A DNA stretch of 64,000 bases from Marinobacter salinus (lineage in GTDB: Bacteria > Pseudomonadota > Gammaproteobacteria > Pseudomonadales > Oleiphilaceae). The translations under genes and the position numbers were made by a program. Below, in pieces: positions 18,198 through 26,446 of this stretch; positions within the stretch are counted from its first letter, which is position 1, and every line of letters starts with the position of its first letter. Location of the stretch: NCBI RefSeq assembly GCF_001854125.1, contig NZ_CP017715.1:2852001-2916000 (forward strand). The letters run 5' to 3'. A model generated the notes under the pieces. The model was not told the origin of the DNA and ran no database searches. It saw only the letters and a program-made list of their open reading frames with translations.

Positions 18198-19346
18198 TTA
18201 CGGCCTTAAATCTTGGTTGCTCTGGGCAATTTCTTGTCGACGCACCCAGGCAGCGCGAAAGGTTTCCGAAGCCACCCCGGCCAGAAGCCCAAAAAACGGA
18301 TCCGCCCAAATGGTAATCAGTGCTGTTATTACGATGACAGGCCAGCAAGATGGTTTGGCTTTCCAGAGGCGCCTGGACAAAGCAAGCTCAACGGCTGCGA
18401 CAAACAACAAGGCCCCAAGACCAGCCGTTGGAATTGCTTCAATGACTGAAAGGCCACCCGGTAACAAAGCGACCATGAGCAAACTTATTCCCAGCAAAAC
18501 GGGAGCCATGCCGGTCCGGGCACCGAAGCGATAATGCGCCGCCACACCGCCGGCTCCGTGACACATAGGCATGGCGCCGAGGGGTACCAAAAAGAGGTTG
18601 GCCAAGCCAGTGGTCACCGACAGCCGGGCTGGCGTAACTCGATGCGATTGCTCGCCGAAGTAATCCTCAACCACGAGCGTAGTAAGCACGATGGCATTGG
18701 TTAACGTCAGGGCCAACTGGGGCAACACCAGCGTGGAAATGGCCTGTTGCCAATCGTCCATGCTCGGTAACTCAGGCAGTGCGAACGCAACCGAATCCAT
18801 CACGGGAAGCGTGAGTCCAGGTGCCCCCAGAGCCGCACCGATTGCTACGGACCCAACAAGCCCTATCAACGCCGCTGGCCAATTCGGCAACATCTTCAGA
18901 GTAATGACCAGCATCGCCAAAGTGACCAAACCCAGCGGCAAGGAAGTGGCCATCAAACCTAGACTCATGTTGGCCAACATCAACCCCAGCCCCAGCTGAA
19001 GACCGCTTAAAACTGATCGGGGTACCAGACCTGCCGCTCGGTTAATCCATCCGGTTGAACCTAGTAACAGCAATATCGCCCCTATCAGCACGCCACTCGC
19101 GACCAGGCTCTGGGAGCTCACTTGGACAGTAAGCAATAGTGCAGCAACAGCTTTCATAGGCTGTACTGGTATGGGGAGACGATAATACAGCCCCGTTGCG
19201 ATGTAGAACACGGCAAAACCAAGGAGTACGGGTACCGGGGCTAATCCTGCGAACCCAATAGCCCCAAGACCGAGCGGCACCAGGGTACCGATATCACCCA
19301 GCGATCCACTGGCATCCCTCACTAAATCTTTCGGTACTGAAGGCAT
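18198..19346 (-). CDS. MOT1-like sulfate/molybdate transporter
   Basis: 382-residue inner-membrane protein with about ten membrane segments, of the MOT1/SulP-related molybdate transporter type. Landmarks: GSLGDIGTLVPLGLGAI near the N-terminus, the YRLPIPVQPMKAVAA segment and PMCHGAGGVAAHYRFGARTG. The start at 19346 was chosen over one 16 codons upstream because of a strong AGGAG site 7 bases before it. The gene lies downstream of a ligand-domain regulator and close to tungstate/molybdate ABC genes, which supports oxyanion import for the molybdo/tungsto-enzyme encoded further on. It lacks the STAS domain of true SulP carriers. Confidence 0.85.
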   Translation of the reverse strand: MPSVPKDLVRDASGSLGDIGTLVPLGLGAIGFAGLAPVPVLLGFAVFYIATGLYYRLPIPVQPMKAVAALLLTVQVSSQSLVASGVLIGAILLLLGSTGWINRAAGLVPRSVLSGLQLGLGLMLANMSLGLMATSLPLGLVTLAMLVITLKMLPNWPAALIGLVGSVAIGAALGAPGLTLPVMDSVAFALPELPSMDDWQQAISTLVLPQLALTLTNAIVLTTLVVEDYFGEQSHRVTPARLSVTTGLANLFLVPLGAMPMCHGAGGVAAHYRFGARTGMAPVLLGISLLMVALLPGGLSVIEAIPTAGLGALLFVAAVELALSRRLWKAKPSCWPVIVITALITIWADPFFGLLAGVASETFRAAWVRRQEIAQSNQDLRP

Positions 19347-19390
19347 GCAGGCTCCTGATTGATTCGCCTGTTTATTGTTATTGGCCCTGT

Positions 19391-20275
19391 TCAAGCGTTA
19401 TAGACGACCTTGCCCAGCTCACTGATATCGTATCCACAGAGCGCTTCGGCGCGCTGAACAAAGCGCTCGCTACCGGCGAACGCCAGCAGCCGCTGCACCG
19501 CTGGCTCAAAATAGTGACGCCGACGCATGGCCAAGTCAAAGTGCTCCTGCTGCAGCGGAATAAAATCCAGCCCTTGACGCCGTGCCGCAGCCTCGATTCC
19601 CACGCCAATATCCGCTTCGCCCTGGCGGATGGCCAAAGCCAGATCATCCTCACTGAGTGACGGGTGAGCAGTCCACATGAGTTGCCTGGCATCGATACGG
19701 TGACGAGCCAGCAAGCTCTGCAGTAAATGGCTGACGCCGGCATCGGGCTGGCGATGAGCGACCCGTATGCCAGGGCGGGCGATATCCTCAAGTCGTACAA
19801 GCCCATGAGGGTTATCGGGGGCCAAAAGAAGCCCCTGCTGGCGTTTTGCCCACCGAATCAGCACCAGGTCGCGCATCCCGCTCAGCCCTAGCGTAGCAGG
19901 GTCATTGTAGCGCTGATTTTCGGCATGCCAGATATGCATGCCTGCAAGCATCGCGCGCCCGTCGACTAATCTTTGTACGCCATCGCCGCTGCCCTTGCAC
20001 AGCAAAGCCAACTCCGCGCCGCTCTCCTTCAAGGCCCACTCCAACAGCGGGTCCTGGCTTCCGGCGAGGACCGGGGGGATCGGCGAGCTGACGGCGTCGT
20101 CACCCTCCAGATGGTTCATCAGCCACAGATCAATACGTTGGCGCGGAAACAACAGCTTTCCAGTCACCCGCACACAGGGAATAACCCCCTGACTGACCAG
20201 GTCGTAAACTTTGCGCTCTTTCAGGCGCAGATACTCGGCAGCCTCAGCCGTTGTGAGGTAGGCGGGAAGGGGCAT
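19391..20275 (-). CDS. HTH regulator with PBP-like ligand domain (probable Mo/W sensor)
   Basis: 294 residues with no signal peptide. An excisionase/MerR-like helix-turn-helix (residues about 6-52, TTAEAAEYLRLKERKVYDLV) is fused to a cytoplasmic periplasmic-binding-protein-like domain (about 75-290; LEDIARPGIRVAHRQPDAG, GEADIGVGIEAAAR). Proteins of this layout are commonly encoded beside molybdate or tungstate ABC transporters and are thought to sense the oxyanion. It is divergent from tupB and 44 bases upstream of the MOT1-like gene, so it could control both. Confidence 0.85.
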   Translation of the reverse strand: MPLPAYLTTAEAAEYLRLKERKVYDLVSQGVIPCVRVTGKLLFPRQRIDLWLMNHLEGDDAVSSPIPPVLAGSQDPLLEWALKESGAELALLCKGSGDGVQRLVDGRAMLAGMHIWHAENQRYNDPATLGLSGMRDLVLIRWAKRQQGLLLAPDNPHGLVRLEDIARPGIRVAHRQPDAGVSHLLQSLLARHRIDARQLMWTAHPSLSEDDLALAIRQGEADIGVGIEAAARRQGLDFIPLQQEHFDLAMRRRHYFEPAVQRLLAFAGSERFVQRAEALCGYDISELGKVVYNA

Positions 20276-20392
20276 CGATCTCTCCTGCAGAGCGTGAAAA
20301 GCACAAGGCTGTTTTTAGCTGCATATTTTTCAACAGACTGTGCAAAGCGTAGCCATAAACGCCACGATGCTCAATATCAAGGAGACGCAGCT
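20276..20392. promoter_or_regulatory. Divergent control region between the regulator and tupB
   Basis: 117 bases separate the regulator and tupB starts. It must hold both promoters and probably the regulator's operator. GCGTAGCCATAAACGCC and the T-rich TTTTTAGCTGCATATTTTT are the most structured parts, but I see no clear consensus site. Confidence 0.4.
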
Positions 20393-21091
20393 GTGGAAAA
20401 TAATGCGTTTTATGTGGCGCTGTCGCTACTGTTAGACCTGGATGCTTCGCTCGTTCAGATCGTGGCACTCTCACTGCAGGTTTCGCTTCTCGCGGTACTG
20501 ATCGCCGCTGTGCTGGGCTTCCCCCTTGGTGCGGCGGTTGCGCTGTGGCGCTTCCCCGGGCGCGGCGGGATGATTGTCGTGCTCAATGCCCTGATGGGGC
20601 TTCCTCCGGTAGTAGCCGGGCTCATGGTGTATTTACTGCTCTCGCGCTCCGGGCCACTGGGTGAGTGGGGGTTTCTGTTTACACCGGGCGCCATGGTCAT
20701 TGCGCAGGTGGTGCTGGTATTGCCGATTCTGGCCGCGCTTTCGCGCCAGAAGGTAGAGGAACTTCTGGGTGAGTACCGCGAGCAGTTTATTTCATTGGGC
20801 ATGTCACGCTTGCGCATGATGCCCACACTGTTATGGGATGCCCGCTTTGCGCTATTGACCATATTGCTGGCCGGGTTTGGCCGCGCCAGCGCCGAGGTGG
20901 GCGCAGTGATGATGGTGGGCGGCAACATTGACGGTGTTACGCGGGTAATGACTACCGCAATCGTGCTGGAAACCGGCAAGGGCAACCTGCCCTTGGCGCT
21001 GGGGCTTGGAATTGTGCTGCTGACACTGGTCATGCTGATTAACGCAGGCGTCTATTTGATGGGTGAACTGACCAAAAGGCGGGTAGGATGA
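20393..21091 (+). CDS. tupB: Tungstate/molybdate ABC transporter permease TupB
   Basis: 232-residue inner-membrane permease with several hydrophobic helices (VALSLQVSLLAVLIAAVLGF, GLPPVVAGLMVYLLL, AMVIAQVVLVLPILAAL) and an EAA-like loop (EYREQFISLGMSRLRMM). The start is GTG at 20393 with AAGGAG 8 bases upstream; the long upstream open frame lies in the control region and is not used. It overlaps tupC by 4 bases. TupB-type sequence plus the adjacent TTST-bearing binding protein indicate high-affinity tungstate uptake, though molybdate cannot be excluded. Confidence 0.9.
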   Translation: MENNAFYVALSLLLDLDASLVQIVALSLQVSLLAVLIAAVLGFPLGAAVALWRFPGRGGMIVVLNALMGLPPVVAGLMVYLLLSRSGPLGEWGFLFTPGAMVIAQVVLVLPILAALSRQKVEELLGEYREQFISLGMSRLRMMPTLLWDARFALLTILLAGFGRASAEVGAVMMVGGNIDGVTRVMTTAIVLETGKGNLPLALGLGIVLLTLVMLINAGVYLMGELTKRRVG

Positions 21092-21831
21092 CCTCATTTA
21101 ACGCTCCGCTCCTCGCCTCGTCCGCCCTTTTCCCACCACCGGCGTTGTGCTTCGATGGTGTCGCCTTCAGCCACCAGGACAAGTTACTGCTGGGACCGTG
21201 CTCCTTCACACTGGAGGGCGCAGGTCCCACCCTGGTGTTGGGCCCCAATGGGGCGGGCAAAAGTCTTCTGCTGCGCCTGGCTCACGGTTTGCTCTCACCC
21301 ACTCAGGGCCGGGTGGCGTGGTCAAGTAAGGCGCGCCCCCGCCAGGCGATGGTATTCCAGCAACCGGTGCTTTTGCGCCGCTCGGCCGTGGCCAACCTCA
21401 TTCACGCGTTGGCGGTGAATGACGTGCCTCGCAAGGCACGTGCGAAGCTCGCTGTTGAGGCGCTGGAGCGTTTTGGCCTCACCGCCTGCACAGACACGCC
21501 CGCGCGCGTGCTCTCCGGCGGCGAACAGCAGCGCCTGGCACTGGCGCGCGCCTGGGTGCTTTCTCCTCAGGTGCTGTTTCTGGATGAACCCACTTCCGCG
21601 CTCGACCCCGCTGCAATTAAAGCCGTAGAGGCCGCAGTGCGCGAGTTTCATCAGCGGGGAACGCGCATTGTAATGACCACTCACGATCTGCATCAGGCCA
21701 GGCGACTCGCCGGAGATGTACTGTTTCTCTCTGGCGGAAAATTACGTGAACACAGCCCCGCAGAAACCTTCTTTAACACGCCCGTCTCGCGAGAGGCGCA
21801 AGCGTTTGTTGCCGGAGAACTCGTTGAGTAG
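21088..21831 (+). CDS. tupC: Tungstate/molybdate ABC transporter ATP-binding protein TupC
   Basis: 247-residue ATPase. Motifs: Walker A GPNGAGKS, Q-loop MVFQQPVLL, signature LSGGEQQR, Walker B VLFLDEPTSALD and switch His in TTHDLHQA. It is short and lacks the C-terminal molybdate-binding regulatory domain of ModC, in keeping with TupC. It starts within the tupB stop region (4-base overlap). Confidence 0.9.
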   Translation: MTSFNAPLLASSALFPPPALCFDGVAFSHQDKLLLGPCSFTLEGAGPTLVLGPNGAGKSLLLRLAHGLLSPTQGRVAWSSKARPRQAMVFQQPVLLRRSAVANLIHALAVNDVPRKARAKLAVEALERFGLTACTDTPARVLSGGEQQRLALARAWVLSPQVLFLDEPTSALDPAAIKAVEAAVREFHQRGTRIVMTTHDLHQARRLAGDVLFLSGGKLREHSPAETFFNTPVSREAQAFVAGELVE

Positions 21832-21864
21832 CTCGGTTTTAACCCTCGACAGGAGACAAACAAG

Positions 21865-22671
21865 ATGAAAAAAACGTTAACCCTAGTACTCGCAGCTATC
21901 ACCACCATGGGCCTGGCACTTAGCGCTTACGCCGATGACTACATCACCCTGGCGTCGACGACCTCGACCGAGAACTCAGGGCTATTCGACTCCATTTTGC
22001 CGCAGTTCGAAGAGGCCACCGGCATCGAAGTTCGAGTCGTTGCTGTGGGCACCGGGCAAGCGTTTGAAATCGCCCGCCGAGGCGACGCCGACAGCCTTCT
22101 GGTCCATGATACTGTTGGCGAACAGCGCTTTGTCGCGAATGGTTTCGCCAGCGAACGAGCCGATGTCATGTACAACGACTTCGTGCTGATTGGTCCGGCA
22201 GATGATCCTGCCAATATCAGTGAAGCACAAAGCGCCGCCGAAGCATTCGCGGCTATCGCCAATGCCGAGGCGCCCTTCACTTCACGCGGCGATGACAGTG
22301 GCACCAATCGCGCCGAGTTGCGGCTCTGGAAAAACGCCGGCGTCGAGCCCGACGGTGACTGGTACCGCGAGCTTGGCAGCGGCATGGGGCCAACACTCAA
22401 CACCGCCGCCGCCATGGATGCCTACGTGATGTCGGACCGTGCCACCTGGGTGGCATTTGGAAACCGTCAGAATCTCGAATTGCTCTTCGAGGGCGACAAA
22501 GTGTTGTTCAACCAGTATGGCAGCTTGCTGTTGTCCGAAGAGAAGCATCCGCACCTCAAGCACCATCTGGCCAAGCAGTGGCACAATTGGCTGCTTTCCG
22601 AGGAGGGCCAACAAGCGATTGCCGACTTCAAGGTGAGCGGACAACAGCTGTTTTTCCCGAATGCCAAATAG
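21865..22671 (+). CDS. tupA: Tungstate-binding periplasmic protein TupA
   Basis: 268-residue periplasmic binding protein. It has a signal peptide (ending LSAYA, about residue 23), then YITLASTTSTENSGLFD; the TTST motif is the oxyanion-binding signature of TupA/WtpA-like proteins. Further landmarks are VGTGQAFEIARRGDADSLLVHD and FTSRGDDSGTNRAELRLW. It follows tupC by 33 bases with AGGAGA before the ATG. TupA proteins generally prefer tungstate over molybdate, so the downstream formate dehydrogenase may be a tungsten enzyme; that last step is inference. Confidence 0.92.
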   Translation: MKKTLTLVLAAITTMGLALSAYADDYITLASTTSTENSGLFDSILPQFEEATGIEVRVVAVGTGQAFEIARRGDADSLLVHDTVGEQRFVANGFASERADVMYNDFVLIGPADDPANISEAQSAAEAFAAIANAEAPFTSRGDDSGTNRAELRLWKNAGVEPDGDWYRELGSGMGPTLNTAAAMDAYVMSDRATWVAFGNRQNLELLFEGDKVLFNQYGSLLLSEEKHPHLKHHLAKQWHNWLLSEEGQQAIADFKVSGQQLFFPNAK

Positions 22672-22724
22672 GCTAATCTCTGACAATCTCCGTAGATATT
22701 CCATCCCGCGGCATTCATGAAACG

Positions 22725-22737
22725 GCTATAACAAAAA
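22725..22737 (+). promoter_or_regulatory. Candidate -10 element directly before fdhD
   Basis: GCTATAACAAAAA ends at the base before the fdhD ATG (22738). The same 13-mer lies before the DUF3305 gene (30106-30118). TATAAC with a preceding C resembles a sigma-S-type -10. If it is one, fdhD mRNA would be nearly leaderless, and indeed no Shine-Dalgarno is seen. Confidence 0.4.
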
Positions 22738-23607
22738 ATGACGATTAATCCCCTACTCCCCGATCCTAAAGACCCTCGCTTGTCCCGCACAGTCGAGGGC
22801 GTTGATGAAAACGGTCAGGGTAAATCGATTAGCGTAATCGAAGAACGCCCACTGACCATCTATCTGAACAGCCAGGAAATCGTCACGGCCATGACCATCG
22901 GCGATCACCCGGAGTATCTGGCGCTTGGCTTCCTGTTGAACCAGGGCATGCTGAAAGAGAGTGATCAGGTCACCGGCATCGATTTCGACGAAGAGCTTGA
23001 GGTCGCCGTGGTACGCACCGCAGGCGTTACTGATATCGAAGACAAGCTGGAAAAGAAAACCCGAACTTCCGGCTGTGCCGTGGGCACTGTCTTTGGTGAC
23101 ATGATGGCGGGGCTGGACGGTCTGTCGCTTCCGGACACACCAGTCCACATCAGCACCTTTTACGATCTCTCCTATCAGATTAACCACACGCCCAGCCTGT
23201 ACATGGAGACCGGCGCCATTCATGGCACTGCCCTGTGTCAGGGCCGCGAAATCCTGGCCTACATGGAGGATGTCGGGCGTCACAACGCCGTCGACAAGAT
23301 CGCAGGCTGGATGCACCTGAACAACATTTCCGCGGCCGACAAAGTCCTGTACACCACCGGGCGCCTGACCTCTGAAATGGTCATCAAGACCTCCCTGATG
23401 GGCATTCCCACACTGATCAGCCGCTCAGGTTTCACCGCCTGGGGCGTCGATATCGCCCGGCAGGTCGGACTGACTCTGATCGGACGGATGCGAGGCAAGA
23501 AATTCACCTGCCTGAGTGGTCAGCATCGTCTGGTGTTCGATCAGGACTTGTCGCAGATACCCGATGAAGACAAAAAGCTGCGTCGCAAGGGCGCCCGGCA
23601 TGATTGA
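22738..23607 (+). CDS. fdhD: Formate dehydrogenase sulfurtransferase FdhD
   Basis: 289 residues. FdhD carries sulfur from a cysteine desulfurase to the bis-MGD cofactor, adding the terminal sulfido ligand without which formate dehydrogenase is inactive. Landmarks: EERPLTIYLN, TIGDHPEYLALGFLL, the sulfur-carrier loop SGCAVG (Cys113), AYMEDVGRHNAVDKIAG, TTGRLTSEMVIK, and SRSGFTAWGVDIARQVG. E. coli has CxxC in this loop; here only the first Cys is present. It heads the fdhD-mobA-mobB-moeA group, 12 bases before mobA. Confidence 0.95.
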   Translation: MTINPLLPDPKDPRLSRTVEGVDENGQGKSISVIEERPLTIYLNSQEIVTAMTIGDHPEYLALGFLLNQGMLKESDQVTGIDFDEELEVAVVRTAGVTDIEDKLEKKTRTSGCAVGTVFGDMMAGLDGLSLPDTPVHISTFYDLSYQINHTPSLYMETGAIHGTALCQGREILAYMEDVGRHNAVDKIAGWMHLNNISAADKVLYTTGRLTSEMVIKTSLMGIPTLISRSGFTAWGVDIARQVGLTLIGRMRGKKFTCLSGQHRLVFDQDLSQIPDEDKKLRRKGARHD

Positions 23608-23619
23608 CGGAGGCGGAGC

Positions 23620-24207
23620 ATGACTGAGTGCGCAGTCATTCTGGCGGGCGGCCAGGCAAACCGGATGGGCGGCGGTGACAAAGGGCGATTGATGCTGGGC
23701 GACCAGTCATTAATCCAGCGAGTCATCGATCGGATCACGCCACAGGTTGATGCCGTGGTGTTGAATGCCAACGGGGATTTGAGTCGATTTGATGATTTGG
23801 GTCTGCCCGTGGTGGCCGACTCGGTTGCCGATTTTCCAGGCCCGCTGGCCGGGGTGTTGGCGGGCATGGATTGGGCCGCCGAACAGGGGCATGAATGGCT
23901 GATCAGCGTCGCCGCAGATACCCCGTCGTTCCCTCGGGACCTGGTTGCACGGTTGGCCGAGCATGATACCCCCGTGGTGTTGGCGGCCACGCCGGATCCA
24001 GAGCGCGGCCGAGTGCCTCAGCCAACTTTTGGCCGCTGGCAGGTTTCTTTGCGTAATGATTTGAGAGCCGCCCTGAACGACGGTGTCCGCAAGATTCGCC
24101 AGTGGACGCAGGCCCAGGGTGAGACACTGGTCATTTTCGGTGAGAACGACTTTTTCAACATTAATACGCCGGACGATCTGGCTTGGGCGGAGAAGCACCT
24201 GAAGTGA
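23620..24207 (+). CDS. mobA: Molybdenum cofactor guanylyltransferase MobA
   Basis: 195-residue nucleotidyltransferase that attaches GMP to molybdopterin, giving the MGD form needed by DMSO-reductase-family enzymes such as formate dehydrogenase. Motifs: VILAGGQANRMGGGDKG (nucleotide-binding loop), GPLAGVLAGM, and AADTP for Mg binding, with C-terminal FFNINTPDDL. The ATG at 23620 follows GGAGGCGGAGC. It overlaps mobB by 4 bases. Confidence 0.95.
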   Translation: MTECAVILAGGQANRMGGGDKGRLMLGDQSLIQRVIDRITPQVDAVVLNANGDLSRFDDLGLPVVADSVADFPGPLAGVLAGMDWAAEQGHEWLISVAADTPSFPRDLVARLAEHDTPVVLAATPDPERGRVPQPTFGRWQVSLRNDLRAALNDGVRKIRQWTQAQGETLVIFGENDFFNINTPDDLAWAEKHLK

Positions 24208-24695
24208 ATGTTATAGGCATCGTAGGCTGGAAAAACTCCGGAAAGACCACACTGGCCGCGGCTCTGATTCGGGAGCTCTCCAGCAGAGGGTTAACGGTCA
24301 ACTCGATCAAACATGCCCACCACATGGTGGATGTGGATCAGCCCGGAACAGACAGTTACAAGCACCGGGACGCCGGCGCCCGTGAGGTCATACTGGCCGG
24401 CGGTCAGCGCTTCGCAATCATGCACGAACTCCGAGGGGCAGCAGAGCCAACGCTGGAAGAATTGCTGTCCCGGCTGGGCCCCTGCGACTGGGTGGTGGTG
24501 GAGGGTTTCAAGACCCACTCCCACGCCAAGATCGAGGTGCACCGGCGAGAGGGATCGCGGTCACCGCTGTTCACGGAGGATCAGAGCATTGTTGCCGTGG
24601 CGTCGGACTACGCTGCCGAGTTCTCGGGCCCCGTTTTCGACATCAACGACATCCCCGCCATCGCTGATTTTATTCTCAACCGTCAGCCAGCCTGA
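24204..24695 (+). CDS. mobB: Molybdopterin-guanine dinucleotide biosynthesis protein MobB
   Basis: 163-residue P-loop GTP-binding protein that assists MobA. Walker A is GWKNSGKTTL near the N-terminus; other landmarks are SIKHAHHMVDVDQPGTDSYK, HRDAGAREVILAGGQRFA and VVVEGFKTHSHAKIEVHR. The start was set at the GTG at 24204, which overlaps the mobA stop as GTGA; an upstream TTG would add seven unlikely residues. moeA follows after 26 bases. Confidence 0.93.
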   Translation: MNVIGIVGWKNSGKTTLAAALIRELSSRGLTVNSIKHAHHMVDVDQPGTDSYKHRDAGAREVILAGGQRFAIMHELRGAAEPTLEELLSRLGPCDWVVVEGFKTHSHAKIEVHRREGSRSPLFTEDQSIVAVASDYAAEFSGPVFDINDIPAIADFILNRQPA

Positions 24696-24721
24696 ACAGC
24701 ACAACCAGGAGCCGAAGATCC

Positions 24722-25969
24722 ATGAAACCGCTTCGCAACGACTGCTTTGCCCTGCCCCCCGGCGTCAACTGGACCCCGGTTGACGAGGCCCTCGAGCGTT
24801 TGCGCTCACGGTTGCACCCAGTGGTGGAAGTGGAGCGCGCTGTTCCACTGTCACAGGTGAACGGTCGGATCCTGGCAAGCGATGTCTATGCACCTCGCGC
24901 CCATCCCCCAAGCAACAATTCCGCCGTCGACGGCTATGCCCTTGCGGGACCGGTGACGGATGCTCCCTGCACACTGCCTCTGATGGATGGCCGCAGTGCC
25001 GCCGGTGAGCCTTACACGGGCCGGGTGCCCGAAGGCCACGCGATCCGGATTCTGACCGGGGCGGTCATTCCAGCCGGCACGGATACCGTGGTGCTGGAGG
25101 AAGACTGCGAAGTCACGGATGGCCAGCTGCATTTGAACGGCACGTTAAAAGCGGGCGCCAATGCCCGCAAAGCCGGCGAGGACATCAAGGCACAGGACAG
25201 GATCCTCACTGCCGGAACCCGCCTGAGCCCGACTCACATCTCGGTGCTTGCCAGCGTGGGCGTGGAGTCAGTCGATGTTTTTCAGCGTCTGCGGGTCGGG
25301 GTCCTGTCTACCGGTGATGAGGTGAAACCGGTCGGTTCAGCGGTCACCGATTGGCAGATCTATGACGCCAACCGCCCGATGCTCAGCGCCCTGGTCTCGC
25401 AACTTGGCTACGAACTGGTAGACCTTGGCCATGTGCTCGACCAGGCCGACGAAGTCAAAGCGGCGCTGGAGCGTGGCGCTAAACAGTGCGACTTGATCCT
25501 CACCAGTGGCGGTATTTCAGCAGGAGACGAGGATCATGTTTCGAAAACCCTGAAAGCCCATGGCGAAATCAGCAACTGGCGCATAGCGATCAAGCCGGGC
25601 CGCCCTCTGGCGCTGGCCATGTTCCAGGGGACACCCGTGGTGGGTTTACCAGGAAATCCGGTTGCGGCCTGGGTCTGCACTCTGCGCTTTGGCGCTCCGG
25701 CGATGGCACTACTGGCTGGGGGGGAGTGGTTCGAACCCCAAGGCTACGTCATGCCCGCTAATTTCTCGAAGAACAAGAAGCCGGGGCGCAGCGAGATGCT
25801 GCGCGCTCGGATCCGTGATGGAAAGGTTGAAGTATTCGGCTCGGAAGGCTCGGGCCGGGTGACCGGCCTGGCCTGGTCCGAAGGCCTGGTGGAACTGGAT
25901 GAGAGCGCCCAACAGATAGAGCCGGGCACTCCCGTGCGGTTTATTCCTTACGGCAGCTTCGGCCTTTAA
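24722..25969 (+). CDS. moeA: Molybdopterin molybdenumtransferase MoeA
   Basis: 415-residue enzyme that inserts molybdate (or tungstate) into adenylated molybdopterin. Landmarks: NNSAVDGYAL, IRILTGAVIPAGTDTVV, VGVLSTGDEV, LILTSGGISAGDEDHV, IKPGRPLALAMF and VVGLPGNPVAAW, followed by the C-terminal beta domain. It is the last gene of the fdhD-mobA-mobB-moeA run. Its stop codon (25967-25969) abuts the stop of the converging DUF6505 gene with no base between. Confidence 0.95.
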   Translation: MKPLRNDCFALPPGVNWTPVDEALERLRSRLHPVVEVERAVPLSQVNGRILASDVYAPRAHPPSNNSAVDGYALAGPVTDAPCTLPLMDGRSAAGEPYTGRVPEGHAIRILTGAVIPAGTDTVVLEEDCEVTDGQLHLNGTLKAGANARKAGEDIKAQDRILTAGTRLSPTHISVLASVGVESVDVFQRLRVGVLSTGDEVKPVGSAVTDWQIYDANRPMLSALVSQLGYELVDLGHVLDQADEVKAALERGAKQCDLILTSGGISAGDEDHVSKTLKAHGEISNWRIAIKPGRPLALAMFQGTPVVGLPGNPVAAWVCTLRFGAPAMALLAGGEWFEPQGYVMPANFSKNKKPGRSEMLRARIRDGKVEVFGSEGSGRVTGLAWSEGLVELDESAQQIEPGTPVRFIPYGSFGL

Positions 25970-26446
25970 TCAGTCAACGCTGCCGTGAACCGCAAAGGCC
26001 TCCAGTGAAGCATCCTGCGGCCCCCGGGAGCGGTAGGTTTCCTCAACACCCAGCTCGGTCAGGGTGCGGCTGACCATCAGCAGGGTGTTGTCCTCGAAGT
26101 CTTCACACATACTGCGCATCTGATCGATCTCTTCACAGGCCACCGGATAGGCCGCATCGATATCCGGCGCGCCGTAATGGTCAACAAACGTCTGCGCGAG
26201 GGTCCGGCGCACCTGCTCCAGTTCCGGTTCTGTAATGTTGCACACACCCACGAAACTGGCGCGGCCGCCTGACTCAATGCTATACCAGCCGTTGCTGAAC
26301 GCCTGACGGGCTTTCCCCTTCAAATCTGCTTCGGTCCAGTTGGAGAATTCGAAGCCACCGGAGATTGCCCATTCGCCGCTGGGCGCAGGCTTTTCAAATA
26401 CGTTTTCGTCGGAAATATCCAGCTGCAGGGTTCGGGCCAGTTTCAT
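25970..26446 (-). CDS. DUF6505 family protein
   Basis: 158-residue soluble acidic protein of unknown function, matching what I recall as the DUF6505 family. No catalytic motif is recognised; notable stretches are EWAISGGFEFSNWTEADLKG, QTFVDHYGAPDIDAA and CEEIDQMRSMCEDFEDNTLL. Family members are found beside lipoate-ligase-like, Mrp and formate dehydrogenase genes, as here. The ATG at 26446 overlaps the preceding gene by 4 bases, so it is the last gene of the minus-strand accessory operon. A role in assembling or maturing the formate dehydrogenase is inference from context only. Confidence 0.75.
   Translation of the reverse strand: MKLARTLQLDISDENVFEKPAPSGEWAISGGFEFSNWTEADLKGKARQAFSNGWYSIESGGRASFVGVCNITEPELEQVRRTLAQTFVDHYGAPDIDAAYPVACEEIDQMRSMCEDFEDNTLLMVSRTLTELGVEETYRSRGPQDASLEAFAVHGSVD

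Noticed and set aside
19973-20392. Long N-terminal extension of tupB from an upstream codon
   Set aside because: It would run through the control region and the antisense of the regulator gene; GTG 20393 with AAGGAG fits the family start.
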